43,663 nucleotides of DNA from Geobacteraceae bacterium. GTDB taxonomy: Bacteria; Desulfobacterota; Desulfuromonadia; Geobacterales; Pseudopelobacteraceae. The translations under genes and the position numbers were made by a program. Below are positions 9,817 to 18,668 of the stretch, piece by piece (within the stretch, counting starts at the first letter, position 1; every line of letters begins with the position of its first letter). Below the pieces are notes generated by a model that saw nothing but the letters and a program-made list of their open reading frames with translations, was not told the origin of the DNA and searched no databases. The stretch lies in NCBI GenBank assembly GCA_025355325.1, contig JANXZX010000003.1, positions 1 through 43,663 on the forward strand, read 5' to 3'.

Positions 9817-9862
9817 CACAATTAAAAAGGGGATGCCTGAAAGCATCCCCTTTTTAATTGTG
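9817..9862. terminator. bidirectional rho-independent terminator
   Basis: A perfect inverted repeat has a GC core (GGGGATGC / GCATCCCC) around CTGAAA, flanked by A-runs on one side and T-runs on the other. It lies between the convergent sensor kinase and tatA genes and can terminate both. Confidence 0.9.
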
Positions 9863-9877
9863 CAGTTTTGTTAGGAG

Positions 9878-10174
9878 TTAGGCCGCCGGGGTGTCCTTCT
9901 TCTCAACCGGTGCCGCATGCGCCGCTGCGGCAGGCGTTTCCACGTGAGGCGACGGGGCTGCCGCTGCCACTTGTGCCGGAGCCGAGGCCGCATCCTTCTC
10001 ATCGCTCTTGCTCGCCTCTTCCCGGACGTTTTTCTGGAAGTCTTCCGAGGCCTTTTTAAATTCGGCCAGACCTTTACCAAGCGACTTGGCCAATTCGGGG
10101 AGTTTATTCGGACCGATGACAATCAGAGCGATCACGAGAATAATTATCATTTCCGGCATGCCTATTCCAAACAT
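9878..10174 (-). CDS. tatA: twin-arginine translocase subunit TatA/B family
   Basis: A 98-residue protein beginning [20 protein letters not shown], one membrane helix, followed by [15 protein letters not shown], the hinge and amphipathic helix of TatA. The tail is Ala/Pro-rich. TatA oligomers form the pore that exports folded proteins bearing twin-arginine signals. The single helix with FG and the [11 protein letters not shown] hinge favours TatA over TatB, but single-gene Tat loci can be hard to assign. An AAGGAG ribosome site precedes the ATG. No tatC is visible in this window. Confidence 0.88.
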   Translation of the reverse strand: MFGIGMPEMIIILVIALIVIGPNKLPELAKSLGKGLAEFKKASEDFQKNVREEASKSDEKDAASAPAQVAAAAPSPHVETPAAAAHAAPVEKKDTPAA

Positions 10175-10351
10175 GGCAGTTCTCCTTGTAGGTGCAACGT
10201 AGTTTCGTCCATTAAAAACGGAAATCTTCCGGTTGGCAATAAAAAACTGTTTTTTGCCCTTGCCATTTATTCCGGCTGTGCTACTATGCCCAAAATTTAG
10301 GCAGATTATAGCCGTTTTCTTCCCTCCCGGTTCGAATCGTCAGTGTGTATC

Positions 10352-11368
10352 ATGCTAAAACCATTAACAATTGGATCACTTGTTCTCGAGCACAACGTCG
10401 TGCTTGCACCCTTGGCGGGAATTACAAATCTGCCGTTTCGCCTGATCTGCCGTCAGGCCGGAGCGTCACTGGCGTTTACCGAGATGGTCAGCGTCAACGG
10501 ACTGGTTCGTGAGGGAGTCAAGACACTGGCCCTTCTGAAGAGCGTTCCGGGTGACCGTCCACTCGGCATCCAGCTATTCGGCGACAAGCCTTCCGACCTT
10601 GCCGAAGCGGCACGCATGATTGAAGAGTACGGCGATCTGGTGGACATCAATATGGGTTGTCCGGTGCGCAAGGTCGTCGGTACCGGCGCCGGCAGCGCGC
10701 TGCTGCAGGAGCCGGGTAAAATCGCCGCCGTCATCCGCGCAGTTCGTGCCGCCACCACACTGCCGCTGACGATCAAAATCCGCTCCGGCTGGCATTGCGG
10801 TGACAATGTATTTCCGGAAGTCGGACGAATCGCGGAAGCGGAGGGGTGCGATGCCATCACGCTTCACCCCCGCAGCCGCAGCCTGATGTTTTCCGGCCAG
10901 GCCGACTGGGCCCAGCTCGCAGAAATGAAGGCGGCACTTTCAATTCCCGTACTCGGCAGCGGCGACCTGTTTACGCCGGATGATTGCCTCCGGATGTTGA
11001 AAGAAACCGGCTGCGACGGCATCATGATCGCCCGAGGGGCACTCGGTGCCCCCTGGATTTTCAGGCAGGTTCGGGAGCTGGCGAATACCGGTTCCTACAC
11101 TCCGGTTGGCACCGCGGAACGGGCCGACGCCATTGATGCCCATCTGAACCTGTTTATCGAAGAGATGGGCGAAGCGGTAGCGGTCAGGGAGATAAAGAAA
11201 CATATCGGCTGGTACGCCAAAGGCTTCGCCGGCGCGTCAGAGATCCGCCGGGCAGCCAATTCGGCACAATATTTAACAGACATTAAATCGCTGACGGAAA
11301 AGATCAGGAGCATACCGGACACACCGCCCCATGCTCCGGATACAGCCCGGGGTGAACATGCAGAGTGA
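10352..11368 (+). CDS. dusB: tRNA-dihydrouridine synthase, DusB type
   Basis: About 338 residues with LAPLAGITNLPFR at the N-terminus, DINMGCPVRKVVGTGAGSAL with the catalytic Cys, and IMIARGALGAPWIF near the FMN phosphate site. The enzyme reduces specific uridines in tRNA to dihydrouridine using FMN and NADPH. I chose the ATG at 10352 (MLKPLTIG) because it aligns with family starts; a GTG at 10343 is in frame. Its 3' end overlaps the start of the downstream histidine kinase, a dusB-ntrBC style linkage familiar in proteobacteria, which suggests co-transcription. Confidence 0.9.
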   Translation: MLKPLTIGSLVLEHNVVLAPLAGITNLPFRLICRQAGASLAFTEMVSVNGLVREGVKTLALLKSVPGDRPLGIQLFGDKPSDLAEAARMIEEYGDLVDINMGCPVRKVVGTGAGSALLQEPGKIAAVIRAVRAATTLPLTIKIRSGWHCGDNVFPEVGRIAEAEGCDAITLHPRSRSLMFSGQADWAQLAEMKAALSIPVLGSGDLFTPDDCLRMLKETGCDGIMIARGALGAPWIFRQVRELANTGSYTPVGTAERADAIDAHLNLFIEEMGEAVAVREIKKHIGWYAKGFAGASEIRRAANSAQYLTDIKSLTEKIRSIPDTPPHAPDTARGEHAE

Positions 11369-12455
11369 GCAGCAGCAGAAATACCGGGATGACTACTACG
11401 CCACCGTAATCGACAGTGTGGGGGACGGCGTTATTGTTGTGGGGAGCAACGGCCGCATTACCCTGTGCAATCCGGCCGCAGAGCAGATCACCGGATTTTC
11501 GCAACGTCAGGCGAAAGGGGCGGAGTTTGACAAACTGTTTTCCCTTGAAACAACTCTGGTGGAGATGCTCACCAAAACCATGCGCACCGGGATCACCATC
11601 TCAGACCATGAGAACGTCGTGGTCCGCTCCACCGGCAAAATTACGCCGGTTGCGGTTACCTGTTATCCTCTGGTTGAGGGAAGCGGCGAAAACATCGGCG
11701 CGATACTGACACTGAAAGACATCACCTATATCCGCGAGCTGGAAGCAGCCGTACGTCAGGCAGACCGCCTTTCCACCCTGGGTACGCTCGCTGCCGGTCT
11801 GGCCCACGAGGTAAAAAATCCGCTGGGAGGCATTAAAGGTGCGGCGCAGTTGCTGGAACGGGAATTTTCACCTGAGAGTGAAATGCTCGAATATACCCGC
11901 GTGGTAATTCGAGAAACCGAACGCATCGACCATATCATCCGCGAATTGCTGGAACTGGCTTCTCCGCGGGCGCTTCAGATCGGGCCGGTCAATCTGCACA
12001 GAATTCTGGGCGATATTCTGCTGTTGCAGAAGCAGGCGGTAGTTGACCGGCAGATAGCATTTGTTCAGCATCTTGATCCAAGTATCCCGGAAATAATGGC
12101 TGATTATGAAATGCTGACCCGGCTGTTTCTGAATCTTATCTGCAATGCGATTGATGCAATGGGAGTGGACGGCCGCCTGACCGTAACCAGCAGGGTGCTT
12201 TCCGATTACCGTATGACCCAGAACCAGCGGAATTCACGCATGGTGGCAATTGAGGTTGCTGACGACGGCCCCGGCATCCCGCCGGAAGACCTGGAAAACA
12301 TCTGGACGCCGTTCTTCACCACAAAATCCGGCGGCACCGGCCTGGGTTTGACCATCTGTCACAAAATCGTCTCGGAGCATCGCGGCATGATCAAAGCCGA
12401 ATCCGATCCGGGACACGGCACAAAATTTACGGTACTGCTGCCTTTGGTACGATAA
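11358..12455 (+). CDS. PAS-domain histidine kinase, NtrB-like
   Basis: About 365 residues. A PAS domain (about 12-125) is followed by HisKA with the phospho-accepting His in GLAHEVKNPLGG near 160 and an HATPase domain with NLICNAIDAMG, DDGPGIP, PFFTTKSGGTGLGL. The domain order matches NtrB and other sigma-54 pathway kinases; there are no membrane segments, so it is cytosolic. The ATG at 11358 lies 8 bases before the dusB stop and has a GGGGTG ribosome site; an earlier in-frame start at 11331 lies deeper in dusB. It phosphorylates, by inference, the NtrC-like regulator encoded 24 bases downstream. Whether the signal is nitrogen cannot be decided because no glnA, glnB or amtB is nearby. Confidence 0.88.
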   Translation: MQSEQQQKYRDDYYATVIDSVGDGVIVVGSNGRITLCNPAAEQITGFSQRQAKGAEFDKLFSLETTLVEMLTKTMRTGITISDHENVVVRSTGKITPVAVTCYPLVEGSGENIGAILTLKDITYIRELEAAVRQADRLSTLGTLAAGLAHEVKNPLGGIKGAAQLLEREFSPESEMLEYTRVVIRETERIDHIIRELLELASPRALQIGPVNLHRILGDILLLQKQAVVDRQIAFVQHLDPSIPEIMADYEMLTRLFLNLICNAIDAMGVDGRLTVTSRVLSDYRMTQNQRNSRMVAIEVADDGPGIPPEDLENIWTPFFTTKSGGTGLGLTICHKIVSEHRGMIKAESDPGHGTKFTVLLPLVR

Positions 12456-12479
12456 AAGTATATTAAAACGAGGTTTCCT

Positions 12480-13928
12480 ATGCCGCTTAACAGAATTCTG
12501 GTAGCCGATGATGAAGAGAGTATCCGCTGGGTACTTTCCAAGGCGCTCAAACAAAAGGGCTTTAGTGTTGATCTGGCGCACGACGGTCGTCATGCGCTGG
12601 AACTGATCAAGGACAATTGCTATGATCTGGCCATTCTCGACATCAAGATGCCCGGCATCACCGGTCTTGACCTGCTGGATAAAGTTCGAGAGCTGAAAAA
12701 CGATCTGCTGGTCGTCATCATGACCGCCGAAGCGAGCATGAAAAATGCAGTAGAGGCGATGAAACGGGGAGCATACGACTATATCACCAAGCCGTTTGAT
12801 CTGGACGTCATCGATGCCATTATCGAGAAAGTCGCCAAGGCGCGCGATATTGCCGGTCAGGTTACGACCCTCAAGCAGGAGTTGAAAGAGCGCTACCAGG
12901 TCGAGAAAAACATCGTCGGCAATTCACCAGCCATGCAGGAGGTTTACAAGACCATCGGCAAGGTGGCGGTAAGCGATGTCACCATTCTGATCCAGGGGGA
13001 ATCGGGTACCGGAAAAGAACTGGTAGCGCGAGCCGTCCATTTCAATTCGGAGCGCCTCGGAAAACCGTTTGTGGCAATCAACTGCGCTGCCATTCCCCGT
13101 GATCTCCTCGAAAGCGAACTGTTCGGCTCGGAAAAGGGTGCCTTTACCGGCGCCGGAGAGCGAAAACAGGGCAAATTTGAACAGGCCAATCACGGCACCC
13201 TATTTCTTGATGAAATCGGAGACATGCCGCTGGATCTGCAGGCCAAGATTTTGCGCGTGCTGCAGGAGCAGGAAGTCACCCGTATCGGCGGAAACCAGAA
13301 TATTGCCGTGGATGTCAGGATTGTTGCGGCAACAAATCAGTCGCTGGTCGAAAAAGTACGCCAGAAGGAATTCCGCGAAGACCTTTATTATCGCCTGAAT
13401 GTGGTGCCGATCATGCTTGCCCCGCTGCGCGAGCGCCGCGAGGACATCGCCGATCTGGCCGCTTATTTTCTGACACGTTCCTGCACTGAGATGGCGGTTG
13501 CCCCCAAGCGGCTGAGCGAGGACGCGCTGACTCTCCTGAAGGCATATTCCTGGCCGGGCAATGTTCGTGAACTTGAAAATGCCATAAAAAGGGCCGTGAT
13601 TCTGTCAAACGATCCGCTTCTGACCGCGCTTGATTTCGGGGGACTGCTGCTTCAGGCTCAGGAGATCAAACAGGCCGGAGGAAGTCAGGAAACGTCGCTG
13701 GAGGAACTCATTGACCAGAAGCTGCGTTCCTGCATGAACGGCATTGAACAGCTTGATAAGGGTGATATTCATGCAATGGTGCTGGAGCAGGTCGAGCGCC
13801 CCCTGATTCGTCTTGTCCTGGAGAAATGCCGCTGGAACCAGGTAAAAGCCGCCGACATACTCGGCATCAACCGGAACACGCTGCGCAAGAAGATTTTGGA
13901 GTTGCAGATAGAAATGAAAAGGGGCTGA
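12480..13928 (+). CDS. sigma-54 dependent response regulator, NtrC family
   Basis: 482 residues: receiver domain (1-120) with acceptor Asp in [10 protein letters not shown], sigma-54 AAA+ domain (about 140-380) with Walker A GESGTGKE, the sigma-54 contact loop GAFTGA and Walker [12 protein letters not shown], and a C-terminal Fis-type helix-turn-helix ([17 protein letters not shown]). It activates promoters read by RpoN when phosphorylated. It follows the NtrB-like kinase after 24 bases and is certainly its partner by arrangement. All catalytic motifs are intact. Target genes cannot be named from the window. Confidence 0.92.
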   Translation: MPLNRILVADDEESIRWVLSKALKQKGFSVDLAHDGRHALELIKDNCYDLAILDIKMPGITGLDLLDKVRELKNDLLVVIMTAEASMKNAVEAMKRGAYDYITKPFDLDVIDAIIEKVAKARDIAGQVTTLKQELKERYQVEKNIVGNSPAMQEVYKTIGKVAVSDVTILIQGESGTGKELVARAVHFNSERLGKPFVAINCAAIPRDLLESELFGSEKGAFTGAGERKQGKFEQANHGTLFLDEIGDMPLDLQAKILRVLQEQEVTRIGGNQNIAVDVRIVAATNQSLVEKVRQKEFREDLYYRLNVVPIMLAPLRERREDIADLAAYFLTRSCTEMAVAPKRLSEDALTLLKAYSWPGNVRELENAIKRAVILSNDPLLTALDFGGLLLQAQEIKQAGGSQETSLEELIDQKLRSCMNGIEQLDKGDIHAMVLEQVERPLIRLVLEKCRWNQVKAADILGINRNTLRKKILELQIEMKRG

Positions 13929-13938
13929 AATCAGCCCC
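13921..13938 (-). terminator. terminator hairpin for the yhaM-like gene
   Basis: GGGGCTGA and TCAGCCCC pair around AA. On the minus strand the stem is followed by TTTTCATTTC. The stop codon of the NtrC-like gene on the + strand lies inside the stem, so the two convergent genes share this site; on the + strand no T-run follows. Confidence 0.6.
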
Positions 13939-13946
13939 CGTACCTG

Positions 13947-15044
13947 CTAAAACAATTTCAGATTTTCCAACCCTTTGAGCGGCTGGTTGTTGAATGACTG
14001 CCGCTCTTTGCGCTCCTCGTCCCTCACGACCGGTTCCTCAGACGCCGCCTGGCAGCTTTCATCCGTTACGCATACGACCTCCTGCTCGTCGTCCATGCCG
14101 TTACATTTGAAAAAATAGCGGTCATACAGCCGGTGATGCGCGGTCCAGCGCGACGTTGAAGCGGTCTCTTTGGCGATGTGGGCACGAATGCCGTTGATCT
14201 TTGAATCCATATCATCAAGATAATTCAGAATGGTCGCTTCAATGGTCTTGGGACGCTTCGGTGAGCCGTATTCGTACTGGCCATGATGGGAAAGCAGCAT
14301 ATGCTTGAGCAGCAGGGCCAGTTCACGCGGGAAGCCTTCCACCAGACGGATCTTTTCATCAACCAGCTCAACTCCGATAGTGATATGACCCAGCAGCTTT
14401 CCGGCATCGGTATAATCAAATGCCCGCTCAAAACTCATCTCAAAGATCTTGCCGACGTCATGCAGCAGCGCTCCAACTACCAGCAAATCCTCGTTGATAC
14501 CGCCGTACAGCGGCACGATTGTCTTGACCAGCTTCACCAGTGCAAGGGAATGCTCCAGCAGTCCGCCCAGGTAGACGTGATGCATCCCCTTGGCAGCCGG
14601 AGCCTGACAGTACAGCGCCATAAACGGTTCATCAGCAAGAAAAGCTTCCATCAACCCTTTCAGATGGCGGTTGTCAAGCGCGGCAACCGTGTCGGTCAAC
14701 TCCTGCCGCATTTCTGAGCAATTGCGCGGCGACTCGGGAAGGAAATCCGCCAGCACCACCTGCTCTTCCGGTACCTTGCCGATTTCGGCAATAACGACCT
14801 GCATTTTGTTCATATAGACCGAGGCCTTGCCCCGCACTTTGACGAAATCATCCTTGTCAAACTGTTTGTCGAGCAGCTCCGTATTATCCCAGACCTTGGC
14901 TTCAATATCACCGCTCTTGTCCATCAGGCGCAGGTTCATATAGGGTTTGCCATTCTTGGCCATGGCCAGAATCTTGTCCTTGACGAGAAAAACTGCACTG
15001 ACCGGATCACGGTCTTTTATCTCACTGACAAACTGTTTGGACAC
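13947..15044 (-). CDS. OB-fold/HD-domain 3'-5' exoribonuclease, YhaM-like
   Basis: 365 residues. An N-terminal OB fold (about 15-100) is followed by an HD phosphohydrolase domain with HHVYLGGLLEHSLAL and GALLHDVGKIFE, giving the His and HD metal ligands, then LLSHHG and a late LNYLDDMDSK. This is the arrangement of YhaM, a 3'-5' exonuclease acting on RNA and single-stranded DNA. The GTG start at 15044 has an AAGGAG six bases upstream. Its divergent neighbour is an RNA helicase gene, consistent with a link to RNA turnover. The last 50 residues are charged and not part of the core. Nuclease activity is inferred from family membership. Confidence 0.82.
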   Translation of the reverse strand: MSKQFVSEIKDRDPVSAVFLVKDKILAMAKNGKPYMNLRLMDKSGDIEAKVWDNTELLDKQFDKDDFVKVRGKASVYMNKMQVVIAEIGKVPEEQVVLADFLPESPRNCSEMRQELTDTVAALDNRHLKGLMEAFLADEPFMALYCQAPAAKGMHHVYLGGLLEHSLALVKLVKTIVPLYGGINEDLLVVGALLHDVGKIFEMSFERAFDYTDAGKLLGHITIGVELVDEKIRLVEGFPRELALLLKHMLLSHHGQYEYGSPKRPKTIEATILNYLDDMDSKINGIRAHIAKETASTSRWTAHHRLYDRYFFKCNGMDDEQEVVCVTDESCQAASEEPVVRDEERKERQSFNNQPLKGLENLKLF

Positions 15045-15165
15045 GCGGTACTCCTTGTGTGCTTTAGTATACTATAATCGGCGACGTTACCACGATGAAG
15101 GATCAATAGACAAGGGCAGAATCAGATGTATACGCAATCGCTGCCCTGATCGCCGAATTTAATGC

Positions 15166-15194
15166 TTGCTATTAATTATTCAACCATATATATT
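15166..15194 (+). promoter_or_regulatory. candidate sigma-70 promoter for the RNA helicase
   Basis: TTGCTA and TATATT are separated by 17 bases. Transcription would start near 15201, giving a leader of about 230 bases before the helicase ATG at 15431. Confidence 0.5.
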
Positions 15195-15200
15195 GTCGAA

Positions 15201-15430
15201 TTGTTGTACCACATGAAGCAGCGGTATGGTGTCCGTTGCTTCTCTTTTGATCATCGCATTCTGCCCCACCTGTAGCTTCAATTCCTATTGAAACAAGCAG
15301 ACCGTACGGCAGGCGAAGATTTATTGTCTGCCCGCACGTTACTGCAATTATCTTTCCCGGAGTCATCCGTTTGACTCCTCGGTTCGTGTGCGCTTTTGTC
15401 TTTACACCGCTCCCAGAAAAAGGAATCAAT
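15201..15430 (+). promoter_or_regulatory. long structured 5' leader of the RNA helicase gene
   Basis: The leader holds a strong stem GAAGCAGCGG / CCGTTGCTTC (15215-15242), a palindrome CCGTACGG near 15303 flanked by complementary GCAGAC / GTCTGC, and a perfect 7-bp hairpin GGAGTCA / TGACTCC (15359-15378). No credible open reading frame fills it. Long leaders are known on cold-induced DEAD-box helicase genes, so post-transcriptional control is plausible, but no known riboswitch class was recognised. Confidence 0.5.
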
Positions 15431-16771
15431 ATGACGTTTGCAGAACTGGGCCTTAACCCGGCCATCCTCTCGGCGATTACCGCCTGTGGTTACACAATCC
15501 CGACCCCGATTCAGGAACAATCAATCCCGCTGGTACTGGCAGGACATGACGTTATCGCCACTGCCCAGACCGGCACCGGCAAAACCGCCGCTTTTGTACT
15601 TCCTGCGTTGGAACTCCTGACAAAGAAATCGACACTGCCCGGCAAAGGGCCACGTATTCTTGTTTTGGCACCAACCCGCGAACTGGCCGGCCAGGTCATG
15701 GAATCCGCCCGTAACTACGGTCGCGGTATCCGTCCCCGCTGCGGAACACTGCTGGGCGGTATGCCGTATCGTGAGCAGCTTCGCCTGCTTTCCGCACCGG
15801 TTGACATTATTGTCGCCACACCGGGACGCCTTGTAGACCACATCGAACGTGGCAGCATCCGGCTTGACCGCCTGGAAATGCTGGTTCTTGATGAAGCCGA
15901 CCGCATGCTGGATATGGGTTTCAGCGAAGATATCAACAAAATTGTCGATCGCACCCCGTCAAATCGCCAGACCCTGATGTTCACTGCAACCATGGAAGGC
16001 GACATCGCACGTTTGGCCGAAAAGATGATGCGTGAGCCAAAGCGGATTCAGCTGGCCGTCAGTACTTCTTCACATGCGTTGATCGAGCAGCGTCTGCATG
16101 TTACCGACAACCTGAATCACAAAAAAGAGCTCCTTAACCATCTGGTCAGTGATTCCGAACTTACCCGCGCCATCATCTTCTCTGCTACCAAGCGCGATGC
16201 CGATGAATTATCCCGCGAACTTTCCCGTAACGGCTACCCTGCAGCAGCTCTGCACGGCGATATGACCCAGATGGCCCGTAACAAGACCATCGACCGTATG
16301 CGCCGCGGCGGTATCCGCCTGCTGGTAGCAACCGACGTTGCCGCCCGTGGCCTGGACGTAAACGGCATCAGCCATGTTATCAACTTCGATCTGCCGCGCT
16401 TCGCCGAGGACTATGTCCATCGTATCGGCCGTACCGGCCGCGCCGGAGCAACCGGCATCGCCATCTCGTTCGCATCAGCCGGCGAGCGCAACTATCTGGA
16501 GCGCATTGAGCGCTTCATCGGCAAGAAACTGCCGGAACTGCAGATTGCCGGACACGAGCCGTCAACCTCCATCAGAAAACCGGCCGGTCGCAGCGGCGGC
16601 CCTCGCAAAAGCGGCCCCGGTGGACCTGCCGGACGCTTCGGCAAACCAGCCGGTGGTCGTGATGGCCAGGCAAAGCCCTGGAGCAAACCGAAACCTGCCG
16701 GGAGTGCCCCGCGCAGCGCAGCACGGCACGAACCGGTGATCGAGTACCGTTCACGGCGTCCGCAGGCATAA
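15431..16771 (+). CDS. rhlE: DEAD-box ATP-dependent RNA helicase, RhlE-like
   Basis: About 446 residues. Q motif region PTPIQEQSIP, motif I AQTGTGKT, motif II VLDEADRMLDMGF, motif III FTATM, and the second RecA lobe with VATDVAARGLD and HRIGRTGRAG are all intact. The last ~70 residues are Gly/Pro/Arg/Lys-rich, a disordered RNA-binding tail typical of RhlE. It remodels RNA duplexes in ribosome assembly or RNA decay. The ATG at 15431 follows AAGGAATCAAT; an in-frame earlier ATG at 15371 lies in the structured leader and lacks a ribosome site. The gene ends at a strong shared terminator. Confidence 0.9.
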   Translation: MTFAELGLNPAILSAITACGYTIPTPIQEQSIPLVLAGHDVIATAQTGTGKTAAFVLPALELLTKKSTLPGKGPRILVLAPTRELAGQVMESARNYGRGIRPRCGTLLGGMPYREQLRLLSAPVDIIVATPGRLVDHIERGSIRLDRLEMLVLDEADRMLDMGFSEDINKIVDRTPSNRQTLMFTATMEGDIARLAEKMMREPKRIQLAVSTSSHALIEQRLHVTDNLNHKKELLNHLVSDSELTRAIIFSATKRDADELSRELSRNGYPAAALHGDMTQMARNKTIDRMRRGGIRLLVATDVAARGLDVNGISHVINFDLPRFAEDYVHRIGRTGRAGATGIAISFASAGERNYLERIERFIGKKLPELQIAGHEPSTSIRKPAGRSGGPRKSGPGGPAGRFGKPAGGRDGQAKPWSKPKPAGSAPRSAARHEPVIEYRSRRPQA

Positions 16772-16789
16772 TGCCACTGAACATTTGAA

Positions 16790-16832
16790 CGAAAAAGACC
16801 TCCGAGGCTATAGCGCCCGGAGGTCTTTTTCG
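16790..16832. terminator. bidirectional rho-independent terminator
   Basis: CGAAAAAGACCTCCG and CGGAGGTCTTTTTCG pair perfectly around a 13-base loop. It lies between the convergent helicase and rlmN genes and has T-runs on both strands. Confidence 0.92.
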
Positions 16833-16858
16833 TTTCTACACTGTCGCTCTCTTCAGAA

Positions 16859-18004
16859 TTACTCTCCGTCACCCGTTTTTCCCTTTTCCAGTTTTCCCTT
16901 CAACTGCCCGCACGCCGCCGAAATATCGCCACCGCGGCTGTCCCGGGTGATAACCGTCACATGGCGATCGATCAGATACTTGTGGAAGGCGTCAATGGCA
17001 GCACGGGTCGGCGCTTTGAAATCACACCCCTCATGTTCGTTGAACGGTATCAGATTGACCTTGTTGGGAATATCGCTGATCAGTTTCAAAAGCCGCTTGG
17101 CGTCATCAAGCGAATCATTTATTCCCCCCAGCATGACATATTCGAAGGTAACCTTGCGCCGTCCCGGCAGCGGAAATTCTTTACAGGCTTTCAAGAGCGC
17201 TTTGAGCGGATAGCTCCGGTTAACCGGCATGATCCGGTTCCGCAGTTCATCAGTTGTGGCATTCAATGAAACGGCCAGGTTGACATTCGGGATCTCGCGC
17301 CCCAGTCGGCCCATTTCCGGGACGAGGCCGCAGGTGGAAACCGTCACCCGGCGGTTGGAAAGCTGCAGGCCATTGCCGTCAATCATGATCTGGATTGCCG
17401 GTATAACGTTGTCCAGATTGTGGAGCGGCTCACCCATACCCATCAGGACGATGTTGCGGATGGCGGCGGGCGAATCCGGACGGTCGTCCTCACCCTCATC
17501 GCCATCGTCAGAATCGCCGGCTGCACCACTCACATCCGCCTGCGTAAGGGGAGGATTCCGGTCGAGATCCCGCTTGACCGCCATAATCTGGTTAACGATC
17601 TCAGCCGTGGTCAGGTTACGGGTCAGCCTGAACGTCCCGGTCAGACAGAACTCACACGCCATGGCACAGCCCACCTGGGATGAAATACAGAGCGTGTTGC
17701 GCCCCTCTATCGGAATCAGCACCGATTCGACGCTGTTGCCGTCCCCTAGGTCAAACAGATACTTTCGGGTGCCGTCACTCCCCTCCTCCACCGCCTCCGG
17801 TTCGAGGTTGCTGATGTAGGCTGTTTCGGCCAACTCCGTACGGAGTGCCTTGGAGATGTTGGTCATCTCTGCAAAACCATGGGCATCCTGCTGATAAATC
17901 CACTTGAATACCTGAAGGGCGCGGAATCGTTCCTTCCCCTGCCCCTTAAGGAACTGCTCCAGAGCCGGGAGGGTAAAGTTTTTAAGGTCGTTTTTTTCAG
18001 TCAT
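16859..18004 (-). CDS. rlmN: 23S rRNA (A2503-C2)/tRNA (A37-C2) methyltransferase with acidic insert
   Basis: 381 residues, a radical SAM enzyme. Cys113, Cys117 and Cys120 in CAMACEFC bind the 4Fe-4S cluster; MGMGEPLHN binds SAM, and [12 protein letters not shown] and [11 protein letters not shown] follow in order. RlmN methylates C2 of A2503 in 23S rRNA and A37 in some tRNAs. Residues ~154-180 carry an inserted acidic stretch ([12 protein letters not shown]) where family members have a short loop, which is unusual. Its ATG starts only 7 bases after the stop of the nuclease-like gene upstream, so in this strain rlmN may be expressed from the accessory operon or from a promoter inside it. Confidence 0.92.
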   Translation of the reverse strand: MTEKNDLKNFTLPALEQFLKGQGKERFRALQVFKWIYQQDAHGFAEMTNISKALRTELAETAYISNLEPEAVEEGSDGTRKYLFDLGDGNSVESVLIPIEGRNTLCISSQVGCAMACEFCLTGTFRLTRNLTTAEIVNQIMAVKRDLDRNPPLTQADVSGAAGDSDDGDEGEDDRPDSPAAIRNIVLMGMGEPLHNLDNVIPAIQIMIDGNGLQLSNRRVTVSTCGLVPEMGRLGREIPNVNLAVSLNATTDELRNRIMPVNRSYPLKALLKACKEFPLPGRRKVTFEYVMLGGINDSLDDAKRLLKLISDIPNKVNLIPFNEHEGCDFKAPTRAAIDAFHKYLIDRHVTVITRDSRGGDISAACGQLKGKLEKGKTGDGE

Positions 18005-18011
18005 TTACATC

Positions 18012-18668
18012 TTACCCCAAGGTTAAATCTTTAGCGCCACACTTTGGTATGCCAAGAAAAAGATGATAAAGGATGAACATCTTTGCAGAAATAGTGTGAT
18101 AGGTTTCAGTAACAGACCCATTCAGAACAAAGCTAGATTGAGTCATTCCCGTCCCAGCATTAAGGTTTAATTTATCTGCTTTATTTACTATTGCATTTGA
18201 AACCGCAGCAATAGCCTTCGTCACTTCGCCATCCATGACATAGCCTATCATACCACCTGAATCGAGGTTCTTGGCATATTTGCCATTGACAAAACGAACC
18301 ATACCATTTTCACCAACATATTCGCCTATGTTCTGATTCGATTTGTTGATCCTCAACCGTTTGCATTCAAATGCAAAATACACACGCTCCCTATAACCAT
18401 GAACAAACCGTATATCAATTCTACCAAGTTCTTTTCCTGAGTCAGGATCGGTTTCGGAAGACTCTGGCCAAATAGAAAAAGGTAGAGACCGGTGGTCCTT
18501 TCCACGCCGTAGATCTTCACAAAATCTCCGGCTTATAGGGACTTCATGATCAGAAAAGGTCGGTTTTGAAAAGCTTTGCCACGTATCAACGACAAGCTGA
18601 AGAATGTCTGGAATAAGGTCGTCGGGAAACAAATCTCCCCATAGTCTTGCGTCGCCGACAGCAGACAT
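18012..18668 (-). CDS. PD-(D/E)XK nuclease-like protein, partner of the adenine methyltransferase
   Basis: 218 residues with no family I can name. Residues 82-104 read LGRIDIRF, then YFAFECKRL, giving Asp85, Glu101 and Lys103, the D-(x)n-E-x-K arrangement of PD-(D/E)XK nucleases. The start codon directly abuts the stop codon of the 1066-residue methyltransferase gene (TAG then ATG), so the two are translationally coupled. Together they look like a restriction-modification or related defence module in which this subunit would cut DNA. The gene is AT-richer than its housekeeping neighbours. Alternative: a subunit for target recognition or regulation that only keeps the nuclease fold. Confidence 0.6.
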   Translation of the reverse strand: MSAVGDARLWGDLFPDDLIPDILQLVVDTWQSFSKPTFSDHEVPISRRFCEDLRRGKDHRSLPFSIWPESSETDPDSGKELGRIDIRFVHGYRERVYFAFECKRLRINKSNQNIGEYVGENGMVRFVNGKYAKNLDSGGMIGYVMDGEVTKAIAAVSNAIVNKADKLNLNAGTGMTQSSFVLNGSVTETYHTISAKMFILYHLFLGIPKCGAKDLTLG

